64,000 nucleotides of DNA from positions 1 to 64,000 of the forward strand of contig NZ_BJDF01000007.1 of the NCBI RefSeq assembly GCF_005404815.1. The letters are read 5' to 3'. Shown in pieces: positions 15,710 through 24,211 of this stretch; positions within the stretch are counted from its first letter, which is position 1, and each line of letters begins with the position of its first letter. The position numbers and the translations under genes were made by a program. Below the pieces are notes generated by a model, which saw only the letters and a program-made list of their open reading frames with translations, was not told the DNA's origin and made no database searches. Source of the DNA: Companilactobacillus huachuanensis. GTDB taxonomy: Bacteria > Bacillota > Bacilli > Lactobacillales > Lactobacillaceae.

Positions 15710-16583
15710 ATTTGGCATTATTTTGATTTGTATAGGTAGTTGATTTTTCCAAAAATTCTTCATCATCAGGATCAGCACCAACACGTTGATCACTGTCCAA
15801 CGTAGCAATTTTAGTCATTTCATCCGCTGTTAAGTCAAAGTGATAATCGAACAAGTCAATATTTTCCTTGATACGATTTTCGTGAGTTGACTTAGGAATA
15901 ACAATTTCCCCACGTTGAATGTGCCAACGCAAGATAATTTGAGCGGGTGATTTACGATACTTCTCAGCAAGTTCTTTAATAACAGGATTATCCACAACCT
16001 TGTTCAAACCGGCACCAAGTGGGCTCCATGATTCGTGGGCAATGTGTTTTTCTTGAAGATATTCATGAAGGTCAGTTTCTTGAAGATAAGGATGTGTTTC
16101 AATTTGATCGACCATTGGGGCAATCGTAGCAGTTTTCAACAATTGTTCGATATGGTGAGCCTTGAAATTTGAAACACCAATGGCACGAATTTTACCCGCT
16201 TTATAAAGGTCTTCCATTGCACGCCAGTTTTCTTCAAAACCTGCGGCAGGCCAGTGGATCAAGTAGAGGTCTAAGTAATCCAAGCCTAACTTTTGTAAAG
16301 AATTATTAAATTGGGCAATTGTTTCATCATAGCCACGAATATTGTTCCAGACCTTGGTTGTGATGAAAAGATATTTACGATCAATGCCGGATTCTTTAAT
16401 AGCCTTTCCAACAGCCTCTTCATTGTCATAGAAGCTAGCGGTATCAATGTGTCTGTAACCACTTTCGATAGCCCATTTAACACTATTCAAAACTTGTTCG
16501 TCATCCATTCGAAAGACTCCCAAACCAACTTGGGGAATCATGACGCCATTTGCTAATTCGATATAAGGAATATTTGTAGCCAT
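15708..16583 (-). CDS. Aldo/keto reductase (2,5-diketo-D-gluconate reductase-like)
   Basis: This cytosolic NADPH-dependent oxidoreductase of 291 residues has the AKR signature GYRHIDTASFYDNEEAVG near residue 42 (Asp and Tyr). The catalytic Lys is in ITTKVWN, then YLDLYLIHWP carries the active His. The C-terminal NADPH-binding VIPKSTHENRIKENIDLF is present. The substrate is unknown; the family reduces aldehydes and ketones. A repeat copy lies just upstream of its start, which follows AGGAGGTAG. It appears monocistronic. Confidence 0.92.
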   Translation of the reverse strand: MATNIPYIELANGVMIPQVGLGVFRMDDEQVLNSVKWAIESGYRHIDTASFYDNEEAVGKAIKESGIDRKYLFITTKVWNNIRGYDETIAQFNNSLQKLGLDYLDLYLIHWPAAGFEENWRAMEDLYKAGKIRAIGVSNFKAHHIEQLLKTATIAPMVDQIETHPYLQETDLHEYLQEKHIAHESWSPLGAGLNKVVDNPVIKELAEKYRKSPAQIILRWHIQRGEIVIPKSTHENRIKENIDLFDYHFDLTADEMTKIATLDSDQRVGADPDDEEFLEKSTTYTNQNNAK

Positions 16584-16623
16584 AAACCTACCTCCTAGTT
16601 ATTTTCAATTCCATTATAGCTTA

Positions 16624-16949
16624 CTAAAGGTTGAAAGTTTAGGTAAGTATGCCGTATGCCGTTTCCAGAGCTGAGAGTATTCAATTGCTGCGCGGAACGG
16701 CCCGAGCCAAAGAGCGAACTCGTTCCTCGGTTAAAGCCTCGCCAAACCTGCGAGTCTTCAACACGCCCGGTGGTGTAATTGCTGAAGCAATAACGCCACT
16801 TTCGCTGCAAATGAATACTCTCGGCTCTTCCAACTAGTTTATTTCTTTAATAACAGGAACAATAAAACAAATAACAAACGCAAATAACAAATATTTCTGA
16901 TTATGTAAATAAATTGAATGACAATGGTTATATTTTTTTTGTCGTTCAG
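16624..16949 (+). repeat. Intergenic repeat, long copy upstream of the phn operon
   Basis: The left end CTAAAGGTTGAAAG is perfect, followed by a small duplication (GTATGCCGTATGCCG). The inner arms pair except for one G-T wobble on the right (CTCGGCTC). Both hairpins are present. The right tail is diverged and its outer end is hardly recognisable (GTCGTTCAG). Unlike most copies, it does not directly follow a gene in its own orientation. Confidence 0.85.
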
Positions 16950-17016
16950 GATTTAGCTATAACTTACCTAAATGTATATAAAGTGTATAAATCATGTAAA
17001 GATTTCAATTAATTAT

Positions 17017-17044
17017 TTTACAGAAAATTAACTGTTAATTTACA
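17017..17044 (+). promoter_or_regulatory. Pho box (PhoP-type binding site) upstream of phnD
   Basis: Three hexamers TTTACA, TTAACT and TTTACA start at 17017, 17028 and 17039, exactly 11 bases apart. This matches the PhoP binding pattern of Firmicutes (TTHACA direct repeats with 5-base spacers). A plausible -10 (TATTAA, 17051-17056) follows. A matching array lies upstream of pstS, which predicts induction of the phosphonate operon by phosphate starvation. Confidence 0.7.
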
Positions 17045-17100
17045 TAGCTTTATTAATCTTAAGATGTTCAAAAAAATAGAGAGAAAGTTGGGAGTTATTT

Positions 17101-18144
17101 ATGAAAAAAGGGCGATTATTAACCGCTTTTCTAGGGGTATTCTTGCTACTTACTGGGGTTCTAGCTGGTTGTTCATCAAAGAGTTCAGCAGCAGGAAAAA
17201 CAGGAAGTGCAGATAGTAAAGAAATTACTATGGTTTTCTATCCAAATGAATCAGCAAAGAACTTTACTGCTTCACGTAAAGCCTTGCAAGAAGAATTACA
17301 CAAGGCAACAGGTAAGAAAGTTAACATTCAAACAACAACAGATTACAACGTAGCTATCGAAGCTATTGCATCAGGTAAGGCACAATTGGCCTTCATGGGC
17401 GCTGATGGTTATATTCAAGCTCATGCTCAAAATAGCAAGGTTGAACCATTACTTCTTCAATCAGGTCCAGACGGTACTACTAAGGGTGCTAGTTATCGTT
17501 CATACCTAATGGTAAATAAAGATAAAGCCGATCAATACAAGAAAGACGGCAAGTACAATATCGACAAGATCAAGGGTGAAAAGGCTTCATTCGTATCAAC
17601 AAGTTCTACATCAGGTTTCGCTGTTCCAACAGATGAAATCCAAAAGCATTTCAAGTTGAAGAACAAAGATGATTTGTCTGAGGGTGGCAAGTTCTTTGAT
17701 AAAGTTCTTTACGGTAGTACTCATCCCGGTTCAGCAATCAACTTATTGAAGGGCGACGCTGACGTTGCTGCATTTGATGATATTGATCTAACACCATTCC
17801 TAAAGGTTTCAGAAGGTAGTTATGACAAGGTTGGCTCAACATTCAAAGTTAAAGATGATGCTGATGCTCCATTTACAGAATTTAAGGGTAAGGAATTAGT
17901 TAATATTTCAGTTCTACCTGTTCAAAATGGACCTTTCGTAGTTAATACAAAAGCTCTAAGCAAGAAAGATACAGACGCAATTGCCAAACGCTTTACTTCA
18001 AAAGATTTTACAGACAACAAAGATTTATTCTCAGATGGTAAAGGCAAGACACCAACACTATGGCAAAAGAAGAGCGACAAGATGGTTCTTCTAAAAGTTA
18101 CTGATGATTGGTACAAACCAACTCACGAACTAATTGGTAAATAA
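17101..18144 (+). CDS. phnD: Phosphonate ABC transporter, substrate-binding lipoprotein
   Basis: This extracellular lipoprotein of 347 residues has a signal peptide ending in the lipobox LAGC (Cys near residue 24) after a hydrophobic stretch. The mature part is a PhnD-type periplasmic-binding-like domain with MVFYPNESAKNF and FMGADGYIQAHAQ, and STSSTSGFAVPT in the ligand-binding region. It delivers phosphonates, probably 2-aminoethylphosphonate given the downstream phnX and phnW. First gene of a six-gene operon; ATG after GAGAGAAAGTTGGGAG. Confidence 0.92.
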   Translation: MKKGRLLTAFLGVFLLLTGVLAGCSSKSSAAGKTGSADSKEITMVFYPNESAKNFTASRKALQEELHKATGKKVNIQTTTDYNVAIEAIASGKAQLAFMGADGYIQAHAQNSKVEPLLLQSGPDGTTKGASYRSYLMVNKDKADQYKKDGKYNIDKIKGEKASFVSTSSTSGFAVPTDEIQKHFKLKNKDDLSEGGKFFDKVLYGSTHPGSAINLLKGDADVAAFDDIDLTPFLKVSEGSYDKVGSTFKVKDDADAPFTEFKGKELVNISVLPVQNGPFVVNTKALSKKDTDAIAKRFTSKDFTDNKDLFSDGKGKTPTLWQKKSDKMVLLKVTDDWYKPTHELIGK

Positions 18145-18157
18145 GAGGTAGTTATCT

Positions 18158-18913
18158 ATGTTAGAGGTTAAAAATTTACAGAAGAGTTACGAGAAAGATA
18201 GACCCGCTTTGACTGACATTTCATTTGATATCAAGCCAGGTACATTCGTGGCTATTATTGGACCTTCTGGTGCTGGTAAAACAACTATTTTAAGAAGTTT
18301 GAACCAGTTGATTAAAGATGACGATGGTCAGATCCTCTTAGATGGGGATGACATTCGTACCGCTAACAAGACACAATTGAGAAAGTTTCGCCGCCAGATT
18401 GGAATGGTTTTTCAAAATTACAATTTGGTAGAACGATTGACAGTGATTGAAAATGTTTTGCACGGTCGACTAGGTTATAAATCAACATTGGCCGGTGTTT
18501 TTGGACGATACACTCAAGAAGAAAAAGAAGAAGCAATGTCACTTTTAAAGAAAGTTGGTTTAGAAAACTTTGCTTTAAAGAGATGTTCTGAATTGAGTGG
18601 TGGTCAAAAGCAACGTGTTGGGATAGCACGTTCTTTAATTCAACATCCTAAGGTCATCCTATGTGATGAACCAATTGCTTCATTGGATCCAGCTTCTGCC
18701 CAAAATGTCATGGAATTATTAAAAGACTTAACCGAAGAATACAACCTAATCTGTATTGCCAATCTTCATCAAATTAATATGGCCAAAAAATATGCTGATC
18801 AAATTATCGGAATCAGAAAAGGAAAGCTAGTTTTCGATGAAAGTTCTGATTTATTGTCAGAAGATATTTTACGGACACTTTATGATCAAGATATTACAGA
18901 GGAGCTTGAATGA
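18158..18913 (+). CDS. phnC: Phosphonate ABC transporter, ATP-binding protein
   Basis: This 251-residue ABC ATPase has Walker A GPSGAGKTT near residue 34, Q-loop VFQNYNL, signature LSGGQKQRVGIARSL near 147, Walker B VILCDEPIASLDP and the H-loop NLHQ. The spacing and the ENVLHGRLGY segment fit PhnC. It powers the two PhnE permeases that follow. Its stop overlaps the next start by 4 bases (ATGA). Confidence 0.93.
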   Translation: MLEVKNLQKSYEKDRPALTDISFDIKPGTFVAIIGPSGAGKTTILRSLNQLIKDDDGQILLDGDDIRTANKTQLRKFRRQIGMVFQNYNLVERLTVIENVLHGRLGYKSTLAGVFGRYTQEEKEEAMSLLKKVGLENFALKRCSELSGGQKQRVGIARSLIQHPKVILCDEPIASLDPASAQNVMELLKDLTEEYNLICIANLHQINMAKKYADQIIGIRKGKLVFDESSDLLSEDILRTLYDQDITEELE

Positions 18914-19704
18914 TGCAATCTCCTACAAAGTATTTAGCACATAAAGGTTGGCATCAAACGGCAGTTATCGCCATTATCGGTGGTATCTACGTATTCGGTA
19001 GTTGGGCACTAGATTTTAATAATTTAAATGGATTAATTGCTGTTCCTAAGGCTTTTGCCTGGTTAGGAATCAATTTCAAGCCAACAGCAAATTCAATGAC
19101 ATATTTGCCAAGAATTTGGCAAAAATTGATACAAACAGTTCTATTAGCTATTTCATCAACCGTTGTAGCTGCATTTGTTGCAATTTTTGTAGCGCTATTA
19201 GGATCTAAAGTAACAGGGGTTAATGCCTTCGTTCAAACAATTGTCCGTGGGATTGCTTCTTTCTTTAGAAATATTCCATTAGTTGCTTGGTCGATGATTC
19301 TACTCTTTGCATTTAAACAAAGCGATTTTACTGGATTTTTAGCCTTGCTGTTAATGTCAGTTGGTTACTTGATACGCGCTTTTATGGAAATCATTGAGGA
19401 TGAAGCTAGTGAAACTATGTTGGCCTTGAAGGCGACGGGGGCTAGTTACTTCCAAGTTATTTTCCAAGCTGTTCTTCCACAGATCTTGCCAAGTATTCTC
19501 AGTTGGATTCTTTATATGATTGAAAATAATGTTCGTGACGCTACGCTGGTTGGTATTTTGACTGGTACAGGTATTGGATTTATTTTCGATATTTACTACA
19601 AGAGCTTCCGATTTGATGCTGCTGGTATGACCGTATTGGCAATTATTATCGTTGTAATTGCTTTGGAGACTATTTCAAATCAAATTAGGAGGGTGATCTT
19701 GTGA
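18910..19704 (+). CDS. phnE: Phosphonate ABC transporter, permease 1
   Basis: Integral membrane permease of 264 residues with about six hydrophobic segments. The EAA-like cytoplasmic loop (ETMLALKATGASYFQVIFQAVLP) contacts PhnC. It overlaps phnC by 4 bases and the second permease by 4 bases. With permease 2 it forms a heterodimeric channel, as is common in PhnCDEE systems. Confidence 0.92.
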   Translation: MMQSPTKYLAHKGWHQTAVIAIIGGIYVFGSWALDFNNLNGLIAVPKAFAWLGINFKPTANSMTYLPRIWQKLIQTVLLAISSTVVAAFVAIFVALLGSKVTGVNAFVQTIVRGIASFFRNIPLVAWSMILLFAFKQSDFTGFLALLLMSVGYLIRAFMEIIEDEASETMLALKATGASYFQVIFQAVLPQILPSILSWILYMIENNVRDATLVGILTGTGIGFIFDIYYKSFRFDAAGMTVLAIIIVVIALETISNQIRRVIL

Positions 19705-20552
19705 TAAATAGTGAAGAGAAAATTATTCAAAAACCTAAAAATCCAAGATCTCCTCAGATTAAGTTGCATGAAAAATCTCTTTCAAGAACAATGATCTTCG
19801 TAGTTTTTATTAGCTTAGTTTTAATTACGGGATATACGTTGACTCATTTAGATACTGCCGGCGTCAAAGTTAACGTTGCTTTTAGAGAATTAGCAATGAC
19901 TTTGAATCAGATGTTCTTACAACCTAATGCAGGTACCGACGGGGTGCCATTGCTACTTCAAGCTTTGGCAAGTAGTGTAATGCTTTCAATACTAACTACT
20001 ATTATCGGTGCGGTTTTTGGATTCTTATTTGCTGTTTTGGCTTCTAAAAATTTGACTAATGCATATTTAGGAGCAGGTATTCGAGTTGTAATGGCAATTG
20101 TCCGAGCAATCCCCACAATTATCTGGGCTTTGATTTTCTCTATTGTCTGTGGATTAGGATCCACAGCTGCCATCTTGGGGTTGAGTTTTCATAGTATCGC
20201 TTATTTAACAAAAGCTTATTCAGAAAGTATTGAAGGAATTGATAAGTCGACAATTGAATCCTTAAAAGTTACTGGCGCAAAATTCTGGGTTATCGTTTTT
20301 CAAGCAATTTGGCCAACGATTGTGGCATCCTTTGTTTCTTGGACATTCATCCGTCTAGAAATTAATTTTGCCAATGCGATTGCTGTCGGTGCTGCTGCAG
20401 GTGCGGGTGGAATTGGTTATCAACTATTCGTAGTTAGTGGAATGAGTTTTGATTTCCATGAGACAGGGTTTATCGTTTACTTAGTTATTTTAGTAACATT
20501 TGTACTTGAGTTTATTGCGGTTAAGATTAGACAGTTTTATTTGAACCGTTAG
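19701..20552 (+). CDS. phnE: Phosphonate ABC transporter, permease 2
   Basis: This second membrane permease has 283 residues and a polar N-terminal tail of about 30 residues before the first membrane segment. The EAA-like loop is STIESLKVTGAKFWVIVFQAIWP. It starts with GTG after AGGAGGGTG inside the end of permease 1. The two permeases are diverged paralogues of the same family, consistent with a heterodimer. Confidence 0.92.
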   Translation: MINSEEKIIQKPKNPRSPQIKLHEKSLSRTMIFVVFISLVLITGYTLTHLDTAGVKVNVAFRELAMTLNQMFLQPNAGTDGVPLLLQALASSVMLSILTTIIGAVFGFLFAVLASKNLTNAYLGAGIRVVMAIVRAIPTIIWALIFSIVCGLGSTAAILGLSFHSIAYLTKAYSESIEGIDKSTIESLKVTGAKFWVIVFQAIWPTIVASFVSWTFIRLEINFANAIAVGAAAGAGGIGYQLFVVSGMSFDFHETGFIVYLVILVTFVLEFIAVKIRQFYLNR

Positions 20553-20569
20553 GTTAGGGAGAGAATTTT

Positions 20570-21364
20570 ATGATTGAAGCAGTAATTTTTGATTGGGCTG
20601 GAACAACGGTTGATTATGGTAGTTTGGCTCCAGTTATCGCATTTAAAAAGGCGTTCAAAGATGCCGGTATTGAATTGAGTGATGAAGATATTCGTCAAGA
20701 TATGGGAATGGCGAAATGGGACCATATTGGTAGAATCTTAGAGCTCAATGATGTTAAACAACAATGGGAACAAAAGTATTCAAAAGAGCCTAATGATGAC
20801 GACCGCAAGAAAATCTATGCGGATTTTCAAGAAGCATTACTTCGTTATTTGAGAGAATCTACTGAATTAAAATCCGGGGTAATAAAGACTTTTAACTACC
20901 TTAAAGAGTACGGAATAAAAGTTGCGACAACTACTGGCTATACTGCAGAGATGATGAAGGTCGTTCAGGATAAGGCTGCTGAAGCAGGTTATACTCCAGA
21001 CTTAATCATTACATCAGAAAATGTAAATGGATTAGGCCGTCCATCACCAGCAATGATTCAATTTATTATGAAAAAATTCGATATCAGTGATCCTGAGAAG
21101 GTCATTAAAGTAGGGGATACTTTGGTTGACATTGAAGAGGGTCAAAATGCTAATGTGAAGACCGTTGGGATAGTTGAAGGAAGCAGTTTGATGGGATTAT
21201 CACAAGTTGAATTTGATGAATTGAATACTGAAGATCAGATAACTAAACGTAATGAAGTTAAACGTAGTTTTGAAACAGTCAATACTGATTTTGTAATTGA
21301 TAGTATCTATGACTTAGTTCAAATTATTGAATACTTAAATGAATCGATGGATAAAAAATGGTAG
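20570..21364 (+). CDS. phnX: Phosphonoacetaldehyde hydrolase
   Basis: This HAD-superfamily enzyme cleaves the carbon-phosphorus bond of phosphonoacetaldehyde, giving acetaldehyde and phosphate. It has 264 residues, with a nucleophile motif AVIFDWAGTTVDYG in which the second acidic residue is replaced by Ala-Gly as in PhnX. A Lys near residue 49 (GMAKWDHI) fits the Schiff-base lysine. Motif IV is VIKVGDTLVDIEEG. It follows permease 2 with AGGGAGAG as SD. Its end overlaps phnW by 7 bases. Confidence 0.93.
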   Translation: MIEAVIFDWAGTTVDYGSLAPVIAFKKAFKDAGIELSDEDIRQDMGMAKWDHIGRILELNDVKQQWEQKYSKEPNDDDRKKIYADFQEALLRYLRESTELKSGVIKTFNYLKEYGIKVATTTGYTAEMMKVVQDKAAEAGYTPDLIITSENVNGLGRPSPAMIQFIMKKFDISDPEKVIKVGDTLVDIEEGQNANVKTVGIVEGSSLMGLSQVEFDELNTEDQITKRNEVKRSFETVNTDFVIDSIYDLVQIIEYLNESMDKKW

Positions 21365-22467
21365 AAAAATACTTACTTCTAACTCCAGGTCCCTTAACAA
21401 CTAGTGAATCAGTTAAAGCAGCAATGGATTTTGATTACTGTACTTGGGATGATGATTATAAAGAAATTACACAATCATTTCGTCAGTCATTGTTGGATTT
21501 AGCACAGGTTAATGCTGATGAATATACAGCTGTTCCTATCCAGGGTAGTGGTACCTATGGTGTGGAGTCAGTTATCAGTTCAACAATTTCAGACGATGAT
21601 AAATTGTTGATTGCTATTAATGGTGCATACGGCAAACGAATCAGTGAAATGGCTGATATTTATGGTATTGATCACGTTGATTTAGTGGTTGATGAAAGAG
21701 AACCGATTACTCTAGAAAAAGTAACAGAGTATCTGGACAAGTATCCTGAAATTTCACATTTTGCCATGATTCATTGTGAGACAACCACAGGTATTTTGAA
21801 TCCTGTTGAAGATATTATTCCTTACGTTAACGCACAAGGAATTGTTACTATCGTGGATGCCATGAGTAGCTTTGGTGGTGTTCCCATCAATGTTCAGGAA
21901 GAGAAAATAGATTATTTGATTAGTAGTTCTAACAAATGTATTCAAGGTGTTCCTGGATTTTCATTTGTAATTGCTAGAAAACAAGTTCTTGAAGCATCGA
22001 GAGGTTTATCAAGAACTTTGTCACTTGATTTATTTGATCAGTATGCTGAAATGGAACGCAATCATGGTAAGTGGAGATTTACTTCACCAACCCATGTAGT
22101 TCACGCTTTTTATGAGGCCCTTCAAGAACTAGGACAAGAGGGCGGGGTAATTGCTCGACACGAGCGTTATGAAAGCAATCAGAAACATTTAGCTACTGGC
22201 ATGGAAGATCTTGGATTCAAAGTATTGATCGATGAAAAGTATCAATCACCAATCATCACTTCATTCATTTATCCAAATGACGACTTTGATTTCAATGAGT
22301 TTTATCATAAATTAAAAAAAGATGGCTTCGTAATTTATCCAGGTAAAATTTCTCAAGTACCAACTTTTAGGATTGGTAATATTGGGGAAGTTTATGATGA
22401 GGATATTACTAAGTTACTTATAGCAATTAAAGATATACTAAACTCTGGAAATGGTTTGCGTAACTAA
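21358..22467 (+). CDS. phnW: 2-aminoethylphosphonate-pyruvate transaminase
   Basis: This PLP aminotransferase transfers the amino group of 2-aminoethylphosphonate to pyruvate, giving phosphonoacetaldehyde for PhnX. It has 369 residues and begins YLLLTPGPLTTS, a PhnW hallmark. The PLP lysine is in SSNKCIQGVPGFSF near residue 193, and HCETTTGILNP and DAMSSFGG precede it. It is the last gene of the operon and overlaps phnX. With PhnX it lets the cell use aminoethylphosphonate as a phosphorus source, and the amino group as alanine. Confidence 0.95.
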   Translation: MVEKYLLLTPGPLTTSESVKAAMDFDYCTWDDDYKEITQSFRQSLLDLAQVNADEYTAVPIQGSGTYGVESVISSTISDDDKLLIAINGAYGKRISEMADIYGIDHVDLVVDEREPITLEKVTEYLDKYPEISHFAMIHCETTTGILNPVEDIIPYVNAQGIVTIVDAMSSFGGVPINVQEEKIDYLISSSNKCIQGVPGFSFVIARKQVLEASRGLSRTLSLDLFDQYAEMERNHGKWRFTSPTHVVHAFYEALQELGQEGGVIARHERYESNQKHLATGMEDLGFKVLIDEKYQSPIITSFIYPNDDFDFNEFYHKLKKDGFVIYPGKISQVPTFRIGNIGEVYDEDITKLLIAIKDILNSGNGLRN

Positions 22468-22502
22468 ATTTTCAACCTTTAGATTTTCAGTGAATAAGTA
22501 AC

Positions 22503-22541
22503 AAAAAAGACAATCAACTATTATGCTGATTGTCTTTTTTT
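22503..22541. terminator. Bidirectional terminator between phnW and PAP2 gene
   Basis: AAAAAAGACAATCA...TGATTGTCTTTTTTT with a 10-base loop. It overlaps the stop codon of the leftward PAP2 gene and ends both operons. Confidence 0.88.
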
Positions 22542-23205
22542 ATTGGTCAGATTTATTTAGTCTTAAAAAATTACCAATTGAATCATAATATTTCAGATAT
22601 AACATCTCTGAACATTCCCACCAAGCACCGGCTAATAACATGCTACCAGTCACATCACTGAGGAAATGTCCTCTCAAATATACTCTGGAAATTGCAACAA
22701 CTATCAACCAGATAATTAAAAGAATATTGATAGTATGTCTATTCGATAATGATTTGATCATTGGCAAAACTAAAAATATTAAGGTCATAATAACTAACAT
22801 AGTTCCAAAAACATGTCCACTGGGAAAACTGAAACCTGATGCAGGGATGATTTTGTCAGTCGGTCTAGTTCTTTTCACAGTTATCTTAATCAAGTATGAA
22901 ATAATATTGCCACCAATTAAGACAAATCCAATCCAGAAACTTGCGTCTTTCCTACCCATTCGATAGAGCAAGAGCATCATGATGATTAAATAAATAACAT
23001 CCATGAGGGGACTACCGAGAAAGGTAATAAATGAAAAAATCTTTGTATTGAATGGTGAAGTGATGGCACTAAAGATATTTTGGGTGGCGTGATCAATACC
23101 ATAAATAAAAGAACTGTTGGTAACAATTAATATTTCTAACAGAAAGAATGCGACCACATAAATTATGGCGAGCCATTTTCTGCGACTATTTTCCTTGAAT
23201 ATCAA
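22540..23205 (-). CDS. PAP2-family membrane phosphatase
   Basis: This 221-residue polytopic membrane protein has the three type-2 phosphatidic acid phosphatase motifs: KRTRPTDK (C1), the SFPSGH loop (C2) and SRVYLRGHFLSDV (C3). It likely dephosphorylates lipid phosphates such as undecaprenyl pyrophosphate or phosphatidate at the outer membrane face. The start is a TTG with AAAGGAG upstream. It stands alone, convergent with the phn operon. Confidence 0.88.
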   Translation of the reverse strand: MIFKENSRRKWLAIIYVVAFFLLEILIVTNSSFIYGIDHATQNIFSAITSPFNTKIFSFITFLGSPLMDVIYLIIMMLLLYRMGRKDASFWIGFVLIGGNIISYLIKITVKRTRPTDKIIPASGFSFPSGHVFGTMLVIMTLIFLVLPMIKSLSNRHTINILLIIWLIVVAISRVYLRGHFLSDVTGSMLLAGAWWECSEMLYLKYYDSIGNFLRLNKSDQ

Positions 23206-23395
23206 AATACGAACTCCTTTGAAATCAGAATGATAAGATTCCCCCTTATCTATTCTTAAGCTTTGATTGTAATATTATTTTCATAATAAATACAGGTATT
23301 TACATAAATTCCTAAAATATATTTAATCATACAAATAGATATACCTGCAGAATAATAAAATGGTATAATTTGGTTTACTAAAAAGGAGGCTGAAA

Positions 23396-23641
23396 ATGCT
23401 CACATTAATGGCAGCCAGTTCCAGTAGTTCAACGCCACTACTAATCGCTATTGGAGCGGCTATTCTCGTGATTATTTGGTTATTTATCAAAACGGGGATT
23501 GCTTTATTACATCATCCAATCATCGGAATAATTCTAATTTTACTAGGAGTCCTTGGATTGTGGAATTACTTGATTATTGGAATAGGGGTAATTGTAGGTG
23601 GAATAGTTTTCTTAGTCGTATCACGATTTTTTAATAATTAA
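23396..23641 (+). CDS. Small membrane protein of unknown function
   Basis: An 81-residue protein with two or three hydrophobic segments (residues about 15-33, 40-58 and 62-78), a serine-rich start and a short polar tail. ATG follows AAAAGGAGGCTG, a strong site. A GC-rich terminator closes the gene directly, so it is monocistronic. I recognise no family. A coding role is well supported by the strong SD and terminator. Confidence 0.65.
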   Translation: MLTLMAASSSSSTPLLIAIGAAILVIIWLFIKTGIALLHHPIIGIILILLGVLGLWNYLIIGIGVIVGGIVFLVVSRFFNN

Positions 23642-23648
23642 TAAAAGT

Positions 23649-23680
23649 GGGACAGGGCGGAGGCCTTGTCCTTTTATATT
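23649..23680 (+). terminator. Intrinsic terminator of the small membrane protein gene
   Basis: GGACAGGGC pairs with GCCTTGTCC (one G-T wobble) around GGAG and is followed by TTTTATATTTT. Confidence 0.82.
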
Positions 23681-23708
23681 TTCAAAAACTTTCAACTTTA
23701 TTAATAAA

Positions 23709-24051
23709 CTAAAGGTTGGAAGTTTAGGCAAGTATGCCATTTCCAGAGCTGAGGGTATTCATTTGCTGTGCGGAACGGCCCGAGCCTGGGAAGCGGTCTC
23801 GAACCTTAGGTTGTTTGAAGCCTCGCCAAACTCACGAGTCTTCAACGCCCGGTGGTGTAATTGCTGAAGCAATAACGCCACTTTCGCTGCAAATGAATAC
23901 TCTCAGTTCTTCCAACTAATTTATTCTTTTAATGGCAGGAATATAAATAATAAAATTAATATTTCTGATTATTTAAATCGGGATTTAAATAAATTATCTC
24001 TAGGTCTGTAACTACAACGTCTATATCACTTTTTCAACTTTCAACCTTCAG
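23709..24051 (+). repeat. Intergenic repeat, full-length copy upstream of pox
   Basis: The outer ends are CTAAAGGTTGGAAG and a perfect CTTTCAACCTTCAG. The left inner arm reads TATTCATTTGC and pairs without mismatch to GCAAATGAATA on the right, unlike other copies. Hairpin 1 carries a small insertion, and its CTCGC pairs imperfectly with CACGAG. Hairpin 2 uses ATTGC/GCAAT. The right tail has a short duplication around TTTAAAT. It starts 29 bases after a gene terminator. Confidence 0.9.
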
Positions 24052-24138
24052 TAATAAATATTAATCGTGTCACATTATTTGATAACTAATTAAATTATGG
24101 TAAAGATTAATTATTTGATTTTTTCTTAAAAGTGTCCG

Positions 24139-24166
24139 ATGATAACGGTTGCAAGCAGTATATAAT
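24139..24166 (+). promoter_or_regulatory. pox promoter with overlapping cre-like site
   Basis: TATAAT (24161-24166) is preceded by ATGATAACGGTTGCA (24139-24153), one mismatch from the CcpA cre consensus and placed over the -35 region. Catabolite repression of pyruvate oxidase by CcpA is known in lactobacilli, and this placement fits repression. Confidence 0.6.
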
Positions 24167-24211
24167 GTAAGACTTTTTTTATCGAAACTTTGCAGAGGGA
24201 AAGTGGAAAAA

